DNA of 64,000 bases, taken from Actinomadura physcomitrii. GTDB taxonomy: Bacteria; Actinomycetota; Actinomycetes; Streptosporangiales; Streptosporangiaceae. The first letter of the stretch is position 1. Every line of letters starts with the position of its first letter. Shown here one piece after another: positions 60,344 to 64,000 of the stretch. A program made the translations under genes and the position numbers. The stretch spans positions 125,035-189,034 of the forward strand of contig NZ_WBMS02000016.1 of assembly GCF_008923205.2 (NCBI RefSeq), read 5' to 3'. The notes under the pieces are model-generated. The model saw only the letters and a list, made by a program, of their open reading frames with translations. It made no database searches and was not told the DNA's origin.

Positions 60344-61493
60344 CCACGAGGCGACCTTGCTGGCGAGCCTCGCCCAGCTCATCGACTGCGCGACCGATGG
60401 CGATATCGACGAGACCCTCACCAGGATCGTCGACGTCGCCGACACCGTCATCAGCGAGTCCGTGGCGGCGACCATCGTCCTGGTCGACGGCCGGGTATCG
60501 AGCGGACTGCGACTTGCCGCCTGCCACGGTCTCTCCCGCCACTATCGCGACACCATGGAGAACGACCCCGACCAGTTCCGCGCCAGCCTCGCCGCGCGCG
60601 CGATCCGCGGGCACCGGGCACTGCTCGCGCGCGACGTACTGGGGGACCCCGAGTTCGAGCGCTGGTGGAGGTTCGCCCGCGAGGAGGGCTACAGGTCCAT
60701 CCTGGCCTCCCCGATGCTGGTCAACGGATCGGCGATCGGCTCACTCAACATCTACCGCGGAACCACTGACGACCTGCGAAAGGACGAGGTTCTGCTGGTG
60801 GAGATGTTCGCCCGGGTGGCAGCGGGGGTCCTGCAGACCTCGCTGCTCCTCAACGACCGGGACAACCAGGTGACCGCGCTGGCGCGGCTGGTCCGAGCCC
60901 TCCAGGACCAGGCGCACGAGCACTCGAACCGGCTGCAGGCCATCAGGGGCCTGATAGCGATCGGCGAGGCCGCCGAAGCCCTGAACTTCATCACCGAGAT
61001 ATCGCATGCGACCTCGAAACTCAGGTCGGAGGTCGGCACGAGGATCAATCAGCCGACGATCGCCGGACTTCTCGTCGCGCTCAGCGAGGTCGCGGCGCAG
61101 CAGGACATCGCCGTCGAGATCGACGAGGACAGCAGCCTCGATCGGTTGCCCGCGACGCTCAGCGATTCGCAGATGGTCACCCTCGTCGGGAATCTCGTCG
61201 ACAACGCGATCGCGGCGGTGGCCGATGAGCCCGCCGATCGTCGCCGGGTACGCGTCTCCGTGCGGACGGGCGACGGCTCGCTCAACATCACCGTCCGCGA
61301 CTGCGGATCGGGCATGTCGATGCCCCTCGAAGACGCGACGGCCTGGGGCGCTTCGTCGCGTGCCGGCCATCTGGGCGCGGGCCTGAGCCTGGTCAGCCGG
61401 ATCGTCAAGTCGGCGATGGGAGTGATCGAGGTGAGCAGCAACGGCAGCGGAACGACGTTCGTCGTCCGCGTGCCCCTCCTCGACGACCGGTGA
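60333..61493 (+). CDS. Cytosolic sensor histidine kinase (GAF, CitA/DcuS-type core)
   Basis: A protein of about 386 aa with no TM helix. Residues 20-172 form a GAF domain (VVDGRVSSGLRLAACHGLSRHY...YRSILASPMLVNGSAIGSLNIYRG). The DHp region QAHEHSNRLQAIRGLIAIGEAAEALNFI is of the SpoOB/CitA type, with His195 the likely phosphorylated residue. The ATPase domain has NLVDNAIAAV (N box), VRDCGSGM (G1) and GAGLSLVSRIV. It pairs with the upstream response regulator. It probably senses a cytosolic ligand through the GAF domain and controls the 51.7-59.5 kb cluster. The start is GTG 60333 or 60336. Confidence 0.9.
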   Translation: MVDDHEATLLASLAQLIDCATDGDIDETLTRIVDVADTVISESVAATIVLVDGRVSSGLRLAACHGLSRHYRDTMENDPDQFRASLAARAIRGHRALLARDVLGDPEFERWWRFAREEGYRSILASPMLVNGSAIGSLNIYRGTTDDLRKDEVLLVEMFARVAAGVLQTSLLLNDRDNQVTALARLVRALQDQAHEHSNRLQAIRGLIAIGEAAEALNFITEISHATSKLRSEVGTRINQPTIAGLLVALSEVAAQQDIAVEIDEDSSLDRLPATLSDSQMVTLVGNLVDNAIAAVADEPADRRRVRVSVRTGDGSLNITVRDCGSGMSMPLEDATAWGASSRAGHLGAGLSLVSRIVKSAMGVIEVSSNGSGTTFVVRVPLLDDR

Positions 61494-61595
61494 TGTCGTC
61501 GTACGGCGCGGAGAGCGCGATGTGCTCGTCGGCCTCGCGGCCTGAGGCCCGTCTGATCAAGCTGCTCCGGCTTGCTCGTGCCGACCCACGGGACG

Positions 61596-61934
61596 TCACG
61601 TCCCATTGATCGCCCGGCGGCCGACGACGCCGCGGGACAGCCCGACGGCCTGGCCGATCTCCGTCTGGTCGAGCCCGACGTCCAGCTCCCCGCCGCCCGG
61701 AACGGCGAGCCGCAGGAACTCCGCCTCCGCTCCCGTCTCGCGGACGACGGTGCGGAAGCGGACGGCCGGCAGCAGGACGTCACCGGGCCGGAACCGCCGG
61801 GCGGACCCGGCCGCGACGGGCCTGTCCCAGACGTCCGCGCCCACCGTCACCACCGCCCTGACCCGGAACTGAAACCGGATCAAGTATCCCTGCGCATGGG
61901 CCGGCCGCGACGGCCGGGCTCTGCCACGCCGCAC
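61596..61934 (-). CDS. Hypothetical protein or gene remnant with HTH-like C-terminus
   Basis: This 112-codon minus-strand frame lies in the 624-bp gap between the kinase and the WD40 gene. Its third codon positions are almost all G or C, as expected for a real gene here. The protein has a beta-rich middle (RPVAAGSARRFRPGDVLLPAVRF) and ends with DQTEIGQAVGLSRGVVGRRAI, which could be a helix-turn-helix. No clear ribosome site was found; starts at GTG 61934 or TTG 61883 are possible. It may be the end of a decayed regulator. The rest of the gap (61494-61595 and 61935-62117) shows nothing convincing. Confidence 0.38.
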   Translation of the reverse strand: MRRGRARPSRPAHAQGYLIRFQFRVRAVVTVGADVWDRPVAAGSARRFRPGDVLLPAVRFRTVVRETGAEAEFLRLAVPGGGELDVGLDQTEIGQAVGLSRGVVGRRAINGT

Positions 61935-62117
61935 GTACAGCCGCCTTCAAGCGGACCTGCATCCGACGGAAGTGCCCTATTCCGGCTACATTATTCCGAT
62001 GAGCCATGGCGCCCGGCGACTCGCCGAACCCTCTCCGCAGTTGGCCGGCGAACTCGTAGAGGAGGACGGGAACGATTCCGCTCCCTCGGGCCATCGAATG
62101 GCCTCCAAGGAGCATTT

Positions 62118-63194
62118 GTGGGCGATTTAGAAGATGCCACGGCGCCCGATGCGTCGAAAGAAGCACCTGTCGACGCGGCAGCCGCGTCGGTACGGATACC
62201 TCTGACCGAAACCGTTCCAGGGTGGCGCTGGCTTGTTGCGGGGGTCGCGGTCGCCGTAGCGGTCGGGGCGGCGATCTTCATCGGCGTCCAGATGCACACT
62301 GCGCGCGCGACACCCACCGAGAAGCCGATCGCCGCCCTGACCGGGAACACTGATTCCATACAGGCGCTGGCTTTCAGCCCCGATAGCAGAATCCTCGCCA
62401 GCAGTAGCGGTAAAACAGTAATGCTGTGGGACGTTGCCACCGGTCGGAAGATCGCCACCCTGCCGTCCGGCGGAGTCGATGTGATGGGGCTGGCATTCAG
62501 CCCGGACGGCCGGACTCTCGCCGGGGCCGGAGAGTCGAGCGGCGGCGTCGTGTGCCTGTGGGATGTCGCCGCCCACCAACGGATCACCGTCATCTCCGGC
62601 GCTCTCTCCTATGGCTGGGACATCGCGACCTTCAGCCCGGACGGGAAGACCATCGCCGCCGCCTCCCTCGAAAAGGACGCGGCCGCCTGGGATGTGGCGA
62701 CCCGCCATCGCCTCCCCCTCCAGCCCGAAGGCAGTCCGCAGCCGGCAACCTTCCCCAGCGAACAGGACACCTCTGGCAAACCTGAAATGCTGCAGCAATG
62801 GACGCTTCCAGACGGAGAGCATCTGGCGGCGCTGACCGGTGCCGGTGCCGGAGTCGACGTCTTGGCCTTCGATATGGGCACCCTTCCCAGTCACGGCCCT
62901 CGTCGACCGACGTTGCGTCTCCAGGATCCAGCGAACCGGCGCCCGGTGGCGAACCTTGCGGACGCCACATGGGCCTACCGCCGGATCACGCTCAGCCCAG
63001 ACGCCGGCCTCGCGGCAGGCTACGAACTCGGCGGCCCCCTGCTGGTCGAAGACCTCGTCCGGCATCAGCAACTCGCGAAGTTGGGCGGCACGGACCCGCC
63101 GGCGGACGCCATCACCTTCAGCCCTGACAGCAAAATCATCGCCGCCGGGGACAGGGACGACAGAATCCTTCTCTGGGCCACTCCTCGCTCCTAG
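62118..63194 (+). CDS. Membrane-anchored WD40-repeat protein
   Basis: A 358-aa protein. A short cytosolic N-terminus precedes one TM helix (WLVAGVAVAVAVGAAIFIGVQM, about 36-57). WD40-like repeats follow: LAFSPDSRILASSSGKTVMLWDVATGRKIATL, LAFSPDGRTLAGAGESSGGVVCLWDV, ATFSPDGKTIAAASLEKDAAAWDV and a last ITFSPDSKIIAAGDRDDRILLWA. The repeats should lie outside the membrane. The GTG at 62118 follows AAGGAG at 5 nt; the longer open frame upstream is a shadow of the opposite strand. Function is unknown. Confidence 0.85.
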   Translation: MGDLEDATAPDASKEAPVDAAAASVRIPLTETVPGWRWLVAGVAVAVAVGAAIFIGVQMHTARATPTEKPIAALTGNTDSIQALAFSPDSRILASSSGKTVMLWDVATGRKIATLPSGGVDVMGLAFSPDGRTLAGAGESSGGVVCLWDVAAHQRITVISGALSYGWDIATFSPDGKTIAAASLEKDAAAWDVATRHRLPLQPEGSPQPATFPSEQDTSGKPEMLQQWTLPDGEHLAALTGAGAGVDVLAFDMGTLPSHGPRRPTLRLQDPANRRPVANLADATWAYRRITLSPDAGLAAGYELGGPLLVEDLVRHQQLAKLGGTDPPADAITFSPDSKIIAAGDRDDRILLWATPRS

Positions 63195-63312
63195 CCCCGA
63201 TTTTTCGTGAGGCTGGTCGGGTCGCGGAGGTTTTGGTCTTCGGCGGCGGCACCGGGAGCGGCAGCCGTGCGTCATGCTCAGGGCGGGAGTACCGGAGCCG
63301 AAAGGGGCGCCT

Positions 63313-64000
63313 GTGTGCAGTGTCTGCGGTGACTCCGATCCTCGGCTGATCGGCCTGGCCTACAACCAGGCCGCCCCACTCCAGATCCTGCTGCGACTCC
63401 TGGAGTCGGGGCCGCACGATGCCAAAGCCGCCCTGCTGTCGGATGCCGACCCCAAGGTGCGGCAGGCCGCCACGCAACGCCAGGCCCCTACGGCGATCAT
63501 CGAGTCCGAAACCGAACTCTCCCGTTGGGCGCCACAGCGGGTGATCCTTGCGCGACCGCTGGCCGAGCGTCTCGCCCCCGATGGCGATGCCGACACACGT
63601 GCCAGGGCGGCCGCCGAGCCGAGCCTGCCGGCCGATCTCGTCGACGAACTGGCGATCGACCCGGATTCGAAGGTGCGGCTCGCCGTGTCCCGGCGGGCCG
63701 ATCTCACTGAGGAGCAGCGCGCGGCCATCGACTACACCGACGATCCCGGCCGGCTCTTCCATCCACTCGAGTGGGTGACCGAGGCGTGCGACGACGCGGA
63801 GATTATGCGCCGGTGCGCGACCTCGGCGCATCCCGCGTTGAGGCGCAGCGCCGCGCACTGCCCGCATCTCCCGCCAGACCTCGTGCAGACGTTGGCCAAC
63901 GACGAAGATTTCCTGGTCCGGCTGTTCCTGGCTGAGAACCATCCAGATCCCCCCGGCGAGCTGCTGCTCAGGACGGTTCTGGAGTTCGAGGGGTATACCC
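63313..64000 (+). CDS. LRV/HEAT-like helical repeat protein, 5' part
   Basis: The gene runs off the window. About 229 codons are visible. They begin with a small CSVCGD motif and continue as helical repeats of about 25 residues: DAKAALLSDADPKVRQAATQR, DTRARAAAEPSLPADLVDELA, DPDSKVRLAVSRRADLTEEQRAAI and DEDFLVRLFLAENHPDPPGELL. The VRxAV pattern resembles leucine-rich-variant repeats. The GTG at 63313 follows AAAGGGG; an ATG at 63274 is in frame but has no ribosome site. Such proteins are probably protein-binding scaffolds. Confidence 0.75.
   Translation, partial: MCSVCGDSDPRLIGLAYNQAAPLQILLRLLESGPHDAKAALLSDADPKVRQAATQRQAPTAIIESETELSRWAPQRVILARPLAERLAPDGDADTRARAAAEPSLPADLVDELAIDPDSKVRLAVSRRADLTEEQRAAIDYTDDPGRLFHPLEWVTEACDDAEIMRRCATSAHPALRRSAAHCPHLPPDLVQTLANDEDFLVRLFLAENHPDPPGELLLRTVLEFEGYT

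Noticed and set aside
61999..62130. A 43-codon plus-strand frame just before the WD40 gene
   Set aside because: No ribosome site and a poor codon pattern; it overlaps the well-supported GTG start at 62118 in another frame.
1..64000. CRISPR arrays, tRNA/rRNA genes, insertion sequences, prophage or integrase attachment sites
   Set aside because: Looked for by eye on both strands; no regular spaced repeats, cloverleaf, transposase or integrase motifs were found.

Overview
This 64 kb window is from a high-G+C actinomycete. Third codon positions are almost all G or C, GTG starts are frequent, and there is a type VII (ESX) secretion locus, P450/3Fe-4S ferredoxin pairs, many acyl-CoA enzymes, and a SapA-like (spore-associated) domain. 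A genus such as Actinomadura or a relative in the Streptosporangiales is a guess from style, not something the sequence proves. No rRNA, tRNA, CRISPR array, transposase or integrase was seen.

Region 1 (1-20.2 kb) is a catabolic island for a CoA-activated, probably alpha-methyl-branched or alicyclic (isoprenoid- or steroid-side-chain-like) acid. It holds acyl-CoA ligases, three acyl-CoA dehydrogenases, an AMACR-type racemase, an enoyl-CoA hydratase, an Ltp2-like thiolase with a DUF35 partner (a retro-aldol pair in steroid side-chain degradation), a cyclase-type hydrolase, alcohol and aldehyde dehydrogenases, a flavin monooxygenase, a metallo-beta-lactamase-fold hydrolase, a nitronate-monooxygenase-like protein, and a P450 coupled to a ferredoxin-ligase fusion. 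A 16-bp inverted repeat, TCAAC-N6-GTTGA, lies in front of essentially every transcription unit and, in degenerate form, in front of the TetR gene at 8922. It looks like the operator of one local regulon.

Region 2 (20.2-27.7 kb) has an MFS exporter divergent from a TetR regulator, a three-subunit molybdenum hydroxylase (CoxL/M/S-like), and a P450 with its own 3Fe-4S ferredoxin. Region 3 (27.8-33.6 kb) has a small secreted protein, an AraC regulator, two lipoproteins and a large WD-repeat-like protein.

Region 4 (33.9-51.5 kb) is an unusual type VII secretion locus. EccC and EccD are present, but EccB, EccE and a mycosin are not in the window. Two WXG100-class proteins, a small membrane protein, a membrane beta-propeller fused to a SapA-like domain, a MoxR ATPase, a DUF58 protein and a transglutaminase-like protein without its Cys and His form one tight seven-gene operon. 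Divergent from it are a 112-aa protein and an 863-aa likely secreted substrate. A kinase-like receptor with degraded catalytic motifs converges on the operon.

Region 5 (51.7-61.5 kb) is a second catabolic cluster: acetoacetyl-CoA synthetase, an FAD hydroxylase, a crotonase that keeps the 6-oxocamphor-hydrolase catalytic residues, a VOC protein, a fumarylacetoacetate-hydrolase-family enzyme, a serine hydrolase, a SnoaL-like protein, and a CitA/CitB-type two-component pair with a cytosolic GAF sensor. The set suggests ring hydroxylation, beta-diketone C-C cleavage, FAH hydrolysis and recovery of acetoacetate. The last 2.5 kb hold a possible minus-strand gene, a membrane-anchored WD40 protein and the start of a helical-repeat protein that runs off the window.
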